64,000 bases of DNA from NCBI GenBank assembly GCA_009760855.2, contig WPIO01000011.1, positions 5,434,001-5,498,000 on the forward strand. The letters are read 5' to 3'. Of this stretch, positions 48,960 through 64,000 are shown one piece after another. Below the pieces are notes generated by a model. The model was given only the letters and a program-made list of their open reading frames with translations, ran no database searches and was not told the origin of the DNA. This DNA is from Cristatella mucedo. Lineage: Eukaryota; Bryozoa; Phylactolaemata; Cristatellidae. Position 1 is the stretch's first letter, and the number at the start of each line of letters is the position of its first letter. Both the position numbers and the translations under genes were made by a program.

Positions 48960-49330
48960 AAAAACCGACTCGTGCAATCAGGCATTTACAGTTGGAACAC
49001 AACTCTGCAGCTAGGCTTGTCTGTCGTGAGCGTGGCAGTTGCCACATCAAACTGCTTCTAGCCGACCTGTACTGGCTCCCAGTCAAACAATGCATCGACT
49101 TCAAAGTTCTGTCCTCACTTTTAGGTCCCTTTATTCTTTGGCTCTAGCCTTCCTATAAGATCATTGACTTGGCTACATATAATGAGAAACTAAAAATCCA
49201 TCTAGTTATCAAAGTATTTAGTGGGTCCATGTGATTCGTCCTTTGTATGCTTATGTGTGCTGACACTGTGCATGCTGATATAACCATATTTACATGCTGA
49301 TCCTGTGCATGTCCCCCTTAATCATGTTGT
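48960..49330 (+). mobile_element. LINE-A 3' portion, sense
   Basis: Starts at the AIRHLQLEHNSAARLVCRE block, with RGSCHIKLLLADLYWLPVKQ next, then an internal deletion and the 3' UTR up to CATGTTGTGCAAA. There the hairpin is replaced by the tail of the next, opposite element. Confidence 0.82.
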
Positions 49331-51100
49331 GCAAATAATATTAATAATAATAATGCACTTGATAGAGTGCCCTCAGAGAACTCAATCTCTTTCTAGGCGT
49401 TTTACATTTGCTGCAAAGGGAAATGCGATTGAATGGTGAGTAATATCATACTTGATAAACAACATGAATAACATGTTAGGGGTGACATGCGCAGGGTCAG
49501 CATGCAAATGTGGTTAGTGGCAGCATGCACAATGTCAGCACGCATAAGCACATTCAGCACGAATCACAGGGACCCACTAAATGTTGTCCTAAATAGGGGG
49601 TTTTAAGTTCTTTTTAAATGCGGTCGTCTAGGGATGTTCTGATGCAAGTCGAGAGGGAGTTCCAGGCTTTGGGAGCATACGAGCTAAATGAAAAGGAATC
49701 CAAAGGATTTGAGGTATGTACGAGGTATTGGTAAACTGTTGGATTTCGAAAAGCAGGTGGTACGATGCTTAGCCTGGTAGGGTGGGGGTAGATCTAAGAG
49801 ATAGGCTGGAGCCAAAGAATGAAGGGACCTCAAAGTGAACGACAAAACCTTGAAGTCAATCCGTTGCTTGACTGGTAGCCAGTGCAGGTCGGCGAGAAGT
49901 GGTGTGATGTGGCAACTGCGATGCTCACGACAGACAAGCCTAGCTGCAGAGTTTTGCACCAGCTGTAAGCGCCTGGTTGCACATGCCGGTAGACAAGCAA
50001 GCAGTGAGTTACAGAAGTCAAGACAGGATGTCACATATGCATGGACCAACTTGGACGTGGTATCCTTATCTAAACAGGCCCGAAATTTAGCAATGTTCTG
50101 TAGCTGAAAGTAGGCAGACTTGACTGTGGAGCTGATGCGGTCGTTTAACAAGAGGTCACTTTGGAACATGACACATAGATTTCGAGCTGATTCGACAGGA
50201 GATATGCTGGCAGAGCCAATTTTGAGCATAAGCTTTTTCAAACTCTTAATCACACTGGGTTTGCCCATAACTAATAAGTTAGTTTTATCATCGTTTAGCT
50301 TAAGAAAATCTGCTGCCATCCATGTGCAGATGTCATCAATACATGCAGCAAGTGAGTTGAGAGAATTCGAGGTGCTCGAAGGCTGGGATAGATCAAAGCA
50401 AAGGTACAACTCAGTGTCATCCCCATTGAAGTGAAAGCCTAGATTGTGCTTGGCAATCACATCAGCAAGAGGGAGAGTATAATCCGTGAAAAGAACCGGA
50501 CCTAGCACGGAGCCCTGAGGTACCCCATATTTCAGAGGTACCTCGGATGATGTTTGTCCATTCACGTCAATACTCTGGAGTCTCCCACTGAGATAGGACC
50601 TGAACCATTGCTGAGCAGTGCCAGTGATGCCCAGGCGAGATAAGAGGCGCTCTAGAACTTTGTGATCGACGGTATCAAAAGCTGCCGAAAGATCGAGCAA
50701 AACAAGTAGAGAAACTCTACCCTTGCCTGCATTCCTAAGTAGGCCGTTGTATACCCGAAGCAATTCTGACTCCGTGGAGTGATTAGCTCTAAAGCCAGAC
50801 TGGAACTTACTAGTAATTTTTGAAGTTTCAATGTATGAGTTCAGCTGGTCTGCCTAGACTCGTTCCAGTGTCTTTGATAGGAATGGTAGAAGGGAGACTG
50901 GGCGGTAGCTGCTCAAGTTCTCTTGGTCTAGTGTCGCTATATTGAGAAGTGGCCTGACTACAGCTTTATTGAAAGGTGCTCGGACATGACTTGAGGCTAA
51001 TGACATATTAATGATGTTAGTTATGCATGGCAGCAGCAGATCAATGCAAAGTAGGAGTAGGACAGTGGGAATAGGGTCCAGAGGACTTGTTGTCTTCTTT
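49330..51100 (-). mobile_element. LINE-A, longest RT frame in the window
   Basis: Minus strand. The 3' tail lies at 49335-49420. An uninterrupted 359-codon frame (50763-49684) runs from [20 protein letters not shown] through GVPQGSVLGPVLF, ADFLKLNDDKTNLLVMGKPS, NLCVMFQSDLLLNDRISSTV and LQLVQNSAARLVCREHRSC to YLKSFG. An upstream block carries LDPIPTVLLLLCIDLLLPCI and SSYRPVSLLPFLSKTLERV. The catalytic YADD position reads NGDD, and the N-terminal and endonuclease parts are missing, so it is inactive despite the open frame. Confidence 0.9.
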
Positions 51101-51104
51101 GATT

Positions 51105-51227
51105 GCTTGTTGTCATTGAGCATGCTACCACTAACCATTCCATCGTGCTTCCTTTGCAGGAAATTTAAAGCGCCTAGAAAGAGATTGAGTTCTCTGAGGG
51201 CACTATTTCAAATGTATTATTATTATT
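51105..51227 (+). mobile_element. LINE-A 3' tail
   Basis: GAGCATGCTACCACTAACCA, TTTGCAGGAAATTTAAAGCG, GGGCACTATTTCAAATG and ATTATTATTATTG. Immediately followed by another LINE-A copy. Confidence 0.85.
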
Positions 51228-51708
51228 GTCTACTCTCCCATCAGGCTAAGCATCAAACCATCTGCTGTTCTGAATCAAATCGTTTAGCTATACACCTCGT
51301 ACATACCTCAAATCCTTTGGAAACCGTGCCTTTAGCTCGAATGCTTCCAAAGCCTGGAACTCACTCCCGATTGACTGTCACGACATTCCCTGACTTGACA
51401 TTTAAAAAGATGCTAAAAACGCATCTATTTACCACAGCATTTTGTGGTTCCAAGTGATTCATTGCTGGTGTGCTTATGTATGCCGACATTGTACATGCTG
51501 TCACTAACCACATTTGCATGCTGACCCTGTGCATGTCACCACTAGCCATGCTATTCATTTTGTTTGTTTATCAAGCATGATTTTACTCACCATTCATTTG
51601 CATTTCCCTTTGCAGCAAATGTAAAGCGCCTAGAGAGAGATTAAGTTCTCTGAGGGCGCTTTATCAAGTGCATTATTATTATTATTATTATTATTATTCT
51701 GCCCTACG
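51228..51708 (+). mobile_element. LINE-A 3' end abutting a LINE-A tail
   Basis: Starts in the HQAKHQTICCSESNRLAIHL block directly after the ATT tail of the preceding copy, and continues through the 3' UTR. It carries a perfect hairpin (AAAGCGCC 51623-51630, GGCGCTTT 51655-51662) and an (ATT)n tail to about 51708. Confidence 0.9.
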
Positions 51709-54374
51709 ACGACTGCAGGGGCGCTAATTTTGTATGCAGGCACATGCATACACAGGCAGGCATGAGCAAGGTGCATGCATATGTTGTACGAAAAAGCAAG
51801 CAGGCAGTTAACACGTGTGCCTGCCTGCCTCTCACCAAATCTGCAAGCTGCAAAGAGATGTGAATTACTGTGAATTTGAATCAACGACAATCAAGGAAGG
51901 ACATGGGGGCGGCCGTAATTGAAGAGTACACCTGCAAATGGGTGAAGGAAAGGGAGGCACACACACACGAGTGAGGTGAGTCTGGCCTTCCCATCTTTAG
52001 GACCGACCTACAGGAAGGATCATGTCGGGCAGCCTAGGCACCGACCACCTCTATCTTGCCCGGTCCGATAGGTTGGCGCTGACGTCACTATCTAATGGTG
52101 ACCGGCCATTGCTCCCGATCTGCCCCACTCGACGACCTTGCACACCCACACCCGGACCATCCATCATCTTCTCTCCCCCCCCCCCTCTCTGGAGCTCGGG
52201 AGGGGGGTGTGCCGGCGATCCTCTGCCCAGCTCCTCGAATGACGACTCGACCTGATAGCGCAGTCGTGCGGAAGGCCGAGTCGGGGGAGTGAGAGAACGG
52301 GATGGGCTGTAACGAACGCGAATGGTTCTCGGACGTTCTCAACTGGGCGGTCTGTGAAAAGCACCGCTCCTAAGACCACGTGTGACGGCGACTGCAGCCA
52401 CAAAACGTGGCCGCACCGAGTCGGCGCGCGAAAGCGAACAGTCGCACAAAACCGGCTAGCAGGCAGCTGTAGCTCCTCGTGGCCCACTCACTCAGACGTG
52501 TCGCTCCGGCGCGGAGACCCGCCCAGCCACCGGGGTGACGTCGAACCGACGGCAGCGTCGGAGCCGGGCTGGGTTTAGGCCGGCGCTTGACAGCAGACAT
52601 TTCCTATGCCCCCCCCCATATTGGCAAAGTCTGGCGACTAGCGGCAGCTAAAAAGCCGAATGAATTTTCGGAAATAGCGTCTAGGCAACGAACATTCACA
52701 CGCTTCACTTTATACCAGCTTTACGGCTTCGCGGTCGGTAGACGGCAGGCTGCCCCAGGCGATTCACCGAGTTATCGCGTCTTGCTTCCGGTATTGGACA
52801 GCGCTGCTTTTTAAAAGATCCTCTATTTGCCTACAAAATCAATAAGCTGGGTGTCGTCGCGGTATGTCCGACGGGTCGCTCTACGTTTCTACATTATGAC
52901 ATAACAGAAAGGTAAGGTGCAGGGCCGGCCGAGGCGCGGCGCTAAGCGCCTGGCCGCTTCGCTAACGGTCGCCATGCGATGAGCGGCGGCGGCGGCACAC
53001 CGGAGGCGGCGATCTCTCGCAACGCAGTATCCGCTCCCGCACGCTGCCGGCCCACCGCACGAACGACCGCTCAGGTTTATCGCGAATGCGAGACGCGGCT
53101 GATATCGAGCGGCGGCACGTGCGCACAGCAAGCGAGACACTAATGCGGTGGAACATTTTGCGATTGGGCCTCGCGCTACGCTAACCTCCCAGTCGTTGCC
53201 CAGGCGCGGCGCGTCGAAGCACAGTGACCGTCGGCCCGCGCTGTCGGGATGCCGACCTCTACCTGGCGCCGCCTTGCCGTTCGCCTACCGATTGGGACCG
53301 TGCTTTTTTTAATTGAAATTATTGCGCTTCTTTTGGCGTTGCCGTCGGCGGTCGTGCGTCGGCGATCTGCATTATTTGCATTCGACCACGTGCGTTATCG
53401 ACGTCACCGTCGTCGGTCCGGATGCTGGAGGAGCATGCACGTTAGCGTGCTACCTCTAAGCATGATGGCCGTTGTGTGCCGCTTCGACGTAAAAAGCAGC
53501 TAGTTCCTTCGCCACCGAATGGCATCCTCTGGCCTGGCTAGTTGGCAGCCAGCCACACCAGAGCTGTCTCACGCGAGGTGCTTATGAGCTGCCGGCCGTC
53601 AGCCGCGACGCCAATCGACGACTTATCGAGTCTGCCATGCCCTGGCGGAACAAAAGGTGATCGATCTCCACGCCTGGGTTGAGCTAGTGTGGGTCCGTTG
53701 ACTCTGCTACCTGTTGCACAGCATGTTCTGGGGAGGATGTTTGTCGCCGGCAGCAGGAGCACCCTGATGCTTAGCTCGCGTCAGCCTGCAGCCGTCGGTT
53801 CAGTTATTTTCTTTGGGTTGCTGGCCGTCCTGCCGTCATGTGATCTGCTGCATTCGGTAGAGCACCAAGGCGTTGATCGATGCCCAAGGTGAAAAGCTGA
53901 GCTGAGCTGACTGACGGGAAGTGGGAAATCGAAAGCTCCACGATGATGATGGCGTCTCGTTCGGTCGCCCGTGATCGATAGAGCACGTCCGTACGGTTTG
54001 CTGCTTTGTAGCTCGGCATGCTGCGGGATGAAGCTCTGTTCCTGTCCCTCGGTTGCTCCCTCCTCCCCCCTCCCAGTAGCTCAGTACCACATTCAGTGGA
54101 GGGGGCGATTCGCTGTGCCGGCCATTCAAATGTCGTCGCCGATGGCCGGCAGCAAGGATGCTCGAAATTGCATGTAAATGGTGCGTGGTGCACTCACATG
54201 CATGTTTCTCTTGCCATTCGACAAATCTCTAAGCAACCTATTGGACAGCCACCGCCTCAAAGCCATGCCATGGCCTCGAGGTGGGCGCATGCTGGTGGGC
54301 TGCAGCAATCCAGGCTGGCATGGCGCGGGCTTAGATAAAAAGCATTCAGCTGCAGTTCGACCGCGAGCTTCTTC
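51709..54374. other. Unassigned region, CpG-rich 52,100-53,300
   Basis: CpG-rich sequence with C-runs near 52177-52186 and 52608-52616 could be a promoter region, but no first exon can be placed. An ATG at 53249 opens 84 codons with one hydrophobic segment (GTVLFLIEIIALLLALPSAV), with no recognised family and no splice partner. No gene call is made. Confidence 0.3.
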
Positions 54375-54535
54375 GCGTCCGTAAGCAAAGCGAACTTGCT
54401 CTTTGCGACCCAGGTCGTGGGTCTCGGGTACAAGCCCTGCATTGGGCGATCCATTATTGCCCACTGCGAGCAGCAGTGATAGCCGGTAAGGCTGCTCTGC
54501 CACTATGAAGACGAGGCTGCTGCATCGGCTAACCT
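54375..54535 (+). mobile_element. tRNA-derived SINE (family 1)
   Basis: The head CTTGCTCTTTGCGACCCAGG and GTCGTGGGTCTCGGGTACAA has an eroded B box (GGTACAAGCCC). The shared body GGGCGATCCATTATTGCCCA, GAGCAGCAGTGATAGCCGG and GAGGCTGCTGCATC follows. Confidence 0.7.
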
Positions 54536-55619
54536 CTATTTTCATACTGAATTTCCTTTGATCATTTCAAGACCCAACCTTACTGTGTGTTTAGGACTAA
54601 CTTTGGATGCAGACGCATCGCGGCGGCCATGTATTGGCAGCCATAACAGCAGACAGCACAAGTCTAGCTTAGGAGAGAGAGAGAGAGCTAGGGAGGGAGC
54701 TAGTGCAACACTTTCTTTGCTAGCCAATGTGTGGAGTGGCCGCGGTTCACTTGGAATTCGACTACTGCTGCAGCCCAGCATTCTCTCACTTTCCGGCTAC
54801 ACTAAAGCTGAGCTCGGGCAGCCGTGAGTGCTGCCGATACGCCTGCACAGCGATTCAGCCGCTAGTCGGCCGGATGTGAGAGGAACTCGTTCATATCTGG
54901 TGATGGGGGCAGCGTTGGGCAGCATTTCCCCCCCGGCTTGCTTTGCTGCGCTAGTCTCTCGGAATGACAGCAGCTTTCAGCCGAGCTTTTAGGGTCTTCT
55001 TCTGGTACCCTTTCACTAAGCATGGCCGCTGAGAATGTTCTAGATGCTTGGCCCTTCATTCGCAGCAAGTGCCGGCAGCTGAGCGTCGTCGGCAGGCTGA
55101 TGCTCTGCTTCCTGCTACCCACTCACTCGGTCGCTCTCTGTCTGTCTGCTGGCGCTGGCTGGCTTCCGGAGACAGCGCCTGCCTCGTTGCCGACGAATGG
55201 CAAATGGGTTTTATCAGTGTCTCGATAATGAAACTGCATGTATATCGAGTATCGTCAAGTTTAGAGACTAGGCCGTGAGCAGTTTTTGCAAGGGCTATCG
55301 AATGTTCGGTGGCCTGCCTTTGCCTACCATCCTCTTTCGTCCATGTCCCCTCCCATTGGACTTTCCCATTGGACTTGCTTCGTTCTTAAAAGCTTTTGCC
55401 CTAGCAGCATTTTCACGGTCGTGCTACCGGCACTATCGCTGGCTCCATTTTGATTATTAGCATTTTCCCGAACGTCTGTGGTCGAGTTTTCCAGCATGCT
55501 GGCATTCAGCCGTTACATGGCCATAGCCGGCTGGCTGGTCTCTGGTTGCTCATTTGCTGTCGAACCGGGCTGAAACCAGTTAGGCTCTCTAGACCCTGCG
55601 ATTCGTGCGAACCGGCTGC

Positions 55620-55650
55620 AAGAGAGAGAGAGAGGGGGGTGAGGGAGCAA

Positions 55651-55710
<60 letters not shown>
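55620..55710. repeat. (GA)n microsatellite
   Basis: A short GA run at 55620-55634, a GGGGGGTGAGGGAGCAAGGG interruption, then a pure (GA)n run from about 55655 to 55709. Confidence 0.96.
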
Positions 55711-55712
<2 letters not shown>

Positions 55713-56646
55713 TAATGGGCAGTGACTGTGAAAAGAATGCGCTACCCAGAAAAGAGATACAAAACCGAGAAATGAGAGAGATACTGACAGACCAGCAAGC
55801 ACGTGCATACACGGACATATATAGACAGGCATACATCGACAATGGCAGGTGGGAAGGAATTGCAAAGCACGAGCAGAGTAGCAAGAGAGAGAGAGGTGGC
55901 AGCATCGAGCTGTCTGGCTCTGTGTAGAGGCAGCAGGAAAGCCTGCAGGCATAGCATCCATCACACGGTGGTTTTATCGTCACGTGTCCCCTTCAACGGT
56001 TTGTCTGCTTTGCTTGAGCTTCTATTGATCGCTTTTAGGCTGCATATGACACCGGTGGTGCCGTGCTGAGACAACGACGGCGATTATATTTACTTTGACA
56101 GCCGAGGCAGTGTTGTGACTGGTCGGACGGCCTGGTCGAAGCCAAGTTTGCTGCCGGCCTAAAGTAAGTGCCAGTGCCTCTCTGTGTAGCAGCAGAGCCC
56201 AGTTTCCTTGCCCACTTGCCAAGCTTGGTGAAGCTGATTCCTATGCATCCTTCCTCTCCCACTGCTGCAGCTGGTGTGGCCACAGTCCTGTAAATGTGTG
56301 CATTGATTGCCATGCTCAGTGAACCTGGTGATGTAGAGCAAGCATCCTGTGTACACTGGTCTGTCGAAATGCACGAGTTGCTAAAAACTTCAGCCTTGTA
56401 GCAGGTGTCCTGGCCTCAGTTCCTTTGGGTGACACTGCGTTTGACACTGTTCGGGTGACACCTTCTTTTTCTCATTGCTATGATGTCACTCGGGGTGCTG
56501 TCGAGGCCCTATTTTACGCTGAGGGTGCACAAGCCACCGTTACTCCTCAAAATGTATGGAGGGAGAGAACCTCGAAGGTACTGTTAACCTCCATGCATCC
56601 AACGAGTTTCTGAAGACCATCACTGGCTTTGATATTGTGCAATCAG

Positions 56647-56976
56647 GGTTTCAGATACAAGTGTTTGGAGATCAGTGAGGGTTACAGATACAAGTGTTTG
56701 GAGATCAGTGAGGGTTACAGATACAAGTGTTTGGAGATCAGTGAGGGTTACAGATACAAGTGCTTGGAGATCAGTGAGGGTTTCAGATACAAGTGTTTGG
56801 AGATCAGTCAGGGTTACAGATACAAGTGTTTGGAGATCAGTGAGGGTTACAGATACAAGTGTTTGGAGATCAGTGAGGGTTACAGATACAAGTGTTTGGA
56901 GATCAGTGAGGGTTTCAGATACAAGTGTTTGGAGATCAGTGAGGGTTACAGATACAAGTGTTTGGAGATCAGTGTC
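56647..56976. repeat. 33-bp minisatellite, 10 units, with a 4-unit higher-order pattern
   Basis: Ten head-to-tail 33-bp units begin GGTTACAGATACAAGTGTTT and end GGAGATCAGTGAG, with almost no divergence. Units 1, 5 and 9 carry GGTTTCAG instead of GGTTACAG, so a 132-bp higher-order period is visible. As 33 is a multiple of three, the array is open on both strands (YRYKCLEISEG on plus, TLTDLQTLVSV on minus). No gene context supports either reading. Confidence 0.97.
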
Positions 56977-57329
56977 AGCTCCAAGTACGATTGGGATTAT
57001 GATCTTCAAAGAGTGTGGTGGGTGGATTATTCAATTGGGCTGTCTATAGTACAGATGAGACACTGGTGGGACCTTGCTTATTCTGCTGTTGAGAGGAGGC
57101 CGATGATGGGAAGGCTTCATTAGCATAGGATCTGCTGAGCTCTCTCTCTCCTTCACTCTCTTTCGCCGCCGGCGACTGTGTCGCTTCATTTTACATTTTG
57201 GGCATAGTGCGTCCAAGCTAGCAAGTCAACTCATCCGTTGCTCTTGTCAAGCTACTGAGTCGTTTTTATTGTTACTAGTTTTTAGGTACTTGCACATTTG
57301 CCTAGTAATGATAGCTCACCGTGTATGGT

Positions 57330-57430
57330 TTTGCTTCCTTTGCAGCATATGTAAAGTGCCTAGAGAGAAATCTAGCTGATGCTTTACAAATGTCATTACA
57401 GTTATGATTATTATTATTATTACTATTATA
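57330..57430 (+). mobile_element. LINE-A 3' tail
   Basis: TTCCTTTGCAGCATATGTAA, AGTGCCTAGAGAGAAATC, a decayed second hairpin arm, then ATTATTATTATT. Confidence 0.75.
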
Positions 57431-57604
57431 TTCTTACAGCTGGATCGCTACTGATATTGGTATTTTTCTTTGTGAAAATGCATGGCTAATAGTTGTGTGC
57501 TTTTTCAATTGTTGATGGTGGTTTCGTTAGTAACCTTGCATAGATTAATACGAAACTTAGAACTAGTACAACTACTTGAAGACAGTTTTAAAAGTTGAGG
57601 TGGT

Positions 57605-57705
57605 GGATAATAATAAAAATGCTTTTGATATAGCGCCCTCAGAGAACGCAATCTCTTTCTAGGCATTTTACATGTGCTGAAAAGAAAGCATGATTGGATG
57701 GAGGG
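57605..57705 (-). mobile_element. LINE-A 3' tail, antisense
   Basis: AATAATAAAAATGCTTTTGA, TATAGCGCCCTCAGAGAACG and CAATCTCTTTCTAGGCATTT. Faces the tail at 57330-57430. Confidence 0.8.
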
Positions 57706-59704
57706 GTTGTGAGGTGGAGAAGCTGCCAGAAAGTTGCGAGGTCGAAGAGGTTCCCCAAGAATTCCAAAAGGTCAGGTCACACGGGAAAGGCATTTGGAAG
57801 GGTACTCTCAAGCTATGATCTTTATTTGTGACAAAAGATTATTTACTAGCCACTAGGTCTGGCTGTACAGAAGCAGCAACAACAGATGGGTGCAGCAGGG
57901 AGAGGTTAGGACAGAAGCAGGCTGAGTAACAGTTGGAGGGTGCTTGTACTATTTAAGTGCTGCCGTCGATTATGCTGCCACATTTGCAGTAAACCACTAC
58001 CCTCCCCGAAAATCGAGCTTATTAACTTCCTGATGTGGGTGGTGGAGGATCGAAGTCAGCCTAAAGAAGTTGCTGGTATCCGAATTGCTGGCTATGGCCT
58101 CCTGGTGTTTCCCTCTGATTGTTGTGATTGTGTTTTGCTTGTTAGACTGGCCGGTCATGTCGGCGTCTTCAAAGGCGACTCATGGGGGACCATGATGTGC
58201 CTAAAATAAATCAGGCCGCAGGCTAAGCCATAAATAGATCTGTGTTGCAGCATTTTTGTATGCCCATTTCCAGTCTTTCGGCCATTTCAGACTCCTCCCT
58301 CACTTTGTTGTCCCTGGCTCAGGGATGGCAGCTTTTCCGACTTTTGAGTCACCTGGCAGTTTGCCTTTGAGCTATGAGCCATGAGCTGTGAGTGTGAGCA
58401 CGCTCGCTCTCGCCTGTGCATTTTTATCTCCAGACAACGTGCACAATCGTGCGTTCAAGGAAGCCAGCGGCTGCTGTGGCTGCACGGCACGTCAGCGTGC
58501 ACATGCACGGCCAAGCCGAGCTGCCCATGCTCCGACTCCATGTCAGTTACAAAGTGCCCCATAGTGGTCTCTCCGTGCTCGCTCCATCCGGGGTTTCTGT
58601 ATCGCCGAGATCGGGGGGGGGGGGGGGGCAGCAGCCACTCCCTCTCTGTGCCGCTCCTGGGAAAGGTGCTGCTGGCAAAGCTCCACTCGACGGTTGCTGC
58701 TTCTGGAATCTTCTGGCGTTCGTAGGCTTGCTTGTTCCAAGTTCCGTAGCTATCAACGTCATTGAAGCAAGCTGGGTTGCCATGACGCCAAGCATGCTGT
58801 CGAGCTGTGGCGGGCTGCAGCAATGGCAAGAGCTTGGACCATCTGCTCACTGCCTGCCTGTGTACATGCCTGCCTGTCCACCCTCCTCACACCGACCTAT
58901 CCAGTGACCCAACCACTGCTCCTCGCTCAGCTCATCCACGCTCGGAAGGGCAAAGCGATTGCCCCTTAGGATGCAGGCGGCTCGGCAAGACCATCTCTCT
59001 CTCTCTCCGGGTGTCGGCTGCACATGTCTTGACCCAGCGGCCCACTGCCACTCATGTCAGCGGCAGAGCATGATCAGTATCAGCCCCACTAGCTAAGCTT
59101 GCGCCTAGCACGGAAGCTCCTGCCGAAGGCGCTTCGCAGCGGCGGCCGTGTGAATCGTATGCTTGGCGGTAAGAACGAGCAGACATCGTGAGGCCGCGAT
59201 GCTGCAGACGGCTGAACAGCTCGAAACCTCAGTGCATGCCTGCTAGTTTTTGCATCCCTTCTCACCCCCTTCCTCTCCTGTCCCTCGAAGCCACCTTCAC
59301 AATGCTGGCTTTAGCTGTGCTAGGCAAGAGTGCGTGTCTGCGAGGGTTTTCTAACGCAACGGACGTTGCTAGACACGCTCTGCGCCACTGTGACTCGTCA
59401 GGTCTCTGCTGAGCGCTGGTAGCCTGCTTGCCGATGACCTAGCTAGCTATACTGTCGGACTAATGTGAGGGCTTACCACTGGCACCGGAGGCGCTCTTCA
59501 GCTGCCTTGCGAGTGAGTCGAACGTTGTCGGCGTGCATCGAAGGAGGAGCGCTCATCCACCGCATCTTCGTGTGTGCATGCCGGCATGCTTCCGAAACTG
59601 CTTCGTGTTGAATGCGAACATGCCGGGCTGCGCCGCTGAGCGGATAGAATTGTTACCTGTTCCCAGCAAAAGCTTGGGCTTCCCGCGCTCGTCCGTCCGA
59701 GCAG
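57706..59704. other. Unassigned DNA upstream of the + strand gene
   Basis: Contains a 16-nt G-run near 58613-58628 and repeated CTGCCTGCC/GCATGC-type words, but no exon with a supported splice pattern. Confidence 0.3.
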
Positions 59705-59707
59705 GTG

Positions 59708-62946
<3,239 letters not shown>

Positions 62947-64000
62947 GTAAGCTTCAGCTGCAGTGTGGAGGCTTTTCCAAGCAGCCAGTCCCGAATGTAG
63001 CAGCAGCTCTGTGGCTGTGTGACAGTCGTGAACGTTTAGTGCCGAGTTTAGTGTCAAACGCTTTACTGATACTCACAGCTTCGTCAGCTTTGCATAACCC
63101 CTGAAGCTCTTCTGCTATTATGAACGCCCTGCGTCTTATCGTGTCGTGATCTCACTAGAGGAGTCATGCCTTGGTCCTATTAGAGGAATTGCCATATCAC
63201 TTGAGCTAGAAGTAGTTATAGCCGACCCTGATTGTAAAGGATCATGCTCCCTCCCATCCGAACCGCACTGTGCAGCACTCATCTAAGGATGTAGTATGGT
63301 TGCATGGTAAACTGGTGAACAGTAATTATCAGTATTTTACAGTAGTGTTACGATATTTCTTCATCCAGGGTGTTAAATTGTCCTATTAGACCAGTTTAGG
63401 ATGGTTCAGCAGCCGATGTCTTGTCGTGCTTTAGTCGAGATGGGGTGGGCAGGGGTTATACTATGGAGTGACAAGACTATGGCACTGCGCCTGCCCAGCC
63501 GACGATCCAAGTTGCTTGCGAGTCCTGTGCTGCGTTTCAAGTCGAGCTAAGCTTGGTTTTGGCCTATGCCATCGTGTGTGAGGGTAGAAGGATTTTGGAG
63601 CGGAAGAACTAGGACATTGCTCGAAGATTACTGCACTGTACAGTTTTGTTTGCAACTACTAAGCAAAAAAAGGAAGATAAAGGACTGCTGTAGCGCCCTG
63701 AATAAAAATCAGGAGATATGCACGAGGTCACTGCTGTCTTTAACGGCTGTATAGCAGTCAGACCGGTCGAGGTCAGATAGAGGTCAGACCGATCGATGGA
63801 CATCTAGAATAATTGAGTTAGTCCTCTGCTGCTCACTTAGTGGAGCTTGCTGTCTAACTTGAAACGAAGCCACGTTGCCTGTGACTTGTCCCGGTGGTCG
63901 GTGGGATCCCGGCAGCAGTGCTTAGAGAGCACCTGGCCTACACCCACCGGCCAAGATGTCTCAATCCGGCTGCCCAGCCTGCCAACCTCAGGCCCCCTCC
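62947..64000. other. Downstream intron or flank, unassigned
   Basis: No further exon of the partial gene or other feature could be supported to the window edge. A short TCAGACCGRTCGA repeat occurs near 63755-63800. Confidence 0.35.

Noticed and set aside
53249-53503. Plus-strand open frame with one transmembrane-like segment
   Set aside because: Short, in a CpG-rich region, with no homologous motif or supporting splice site.
56425-56613. 62-codon open frame beside the minisatellite
   Set aside because: No recognisable domain and no continuation; could be chance.
56647-56976. CRISPR-like array of 33-bp repeats
   Set aside because: Units abut with no unique spacers, and the sequence is eukaryotic nuclear DNA.

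Overview
This is animal nuclear DNA. It has spliced genes with short GT-AG introns (and one GC-AG intron), TATA/CCAAT promoters, many 5'-truncated non-LTR retrotransposons ending in (ATT)n, tRNA-derived SINEs, hAT DNA-transposon remnants and long pure microsatellites (GA, GT, CA, CTG). No prokaryotic, organellar or viral gene organisation is seen. The clade cannot be fixed from the window. A short-form ELAC1 tRNase Z beside GTP-dependent PEPCK genes fits an invertebrate metazoan, but this is inference.

Layout. 1-8,400: LINE and SINE debris, then a CpG-rich block. 8,480-14,631: first PEPCK gene (+ strand, 9 coding exons, predicted 646 aa), with an antisense LINE in intron 2 that itself carries a SPIN-like hAT terminus. 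14,900-22,700: a 310-bp GA microsatellite, LINE-A copies (one with a twin-priming inversion), a tRNA SINE and a decayed hAT transposase. 22,760-27,455: second PEPCK gene (+ strand, 10 coding exons, predicted 617 aa). 27,790-34,230: SINE/LINE fragments and unassigned DNA. 34,233-48,071: ELAC1-type tRNase Z on the minus strand (9 exons, predicted 360 aa), its introns filled with LINEs, a SINE and microsatellites. 48,640-51,708: a dense LINE cluster. 51,709-59,700: mostly unassigned, with a 33-bp minisatellite and a SINE. 59,708-62,946 and beyond: part of an unidentified + strand gene encoding a Ser/Ala/Arg-rich, probably disordered protein, with an intronic (CTG)45 tract.

Genes together. The two PEPCKs are a head-to-tail tandem duplicate with the same intron phases throughout. 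Copy 2 has one extra intron and an altered nucleotide-binding P-loop. They would catalyse oxaloacetate + GTP to PEP + GDP + CO2, possibly with different N-termini. The tRNase Z removes tRNA 3' trailers and has no pathway link to its neighbours.

Mobile elements. Two LINE families recur. LINE-A is L2/CR1-like, with a 3' hairpin plus (ATT)n. LINE-B has a short TACAT-like tail. One tRNA-SINE family ends in a sequence related to the LINE-A 3' hairpin, which suggests it borrows LINE-A machinery. All exon coordinates come from hand-matching splice sites to family alignments and reading phase; none is transcript-confirmed.
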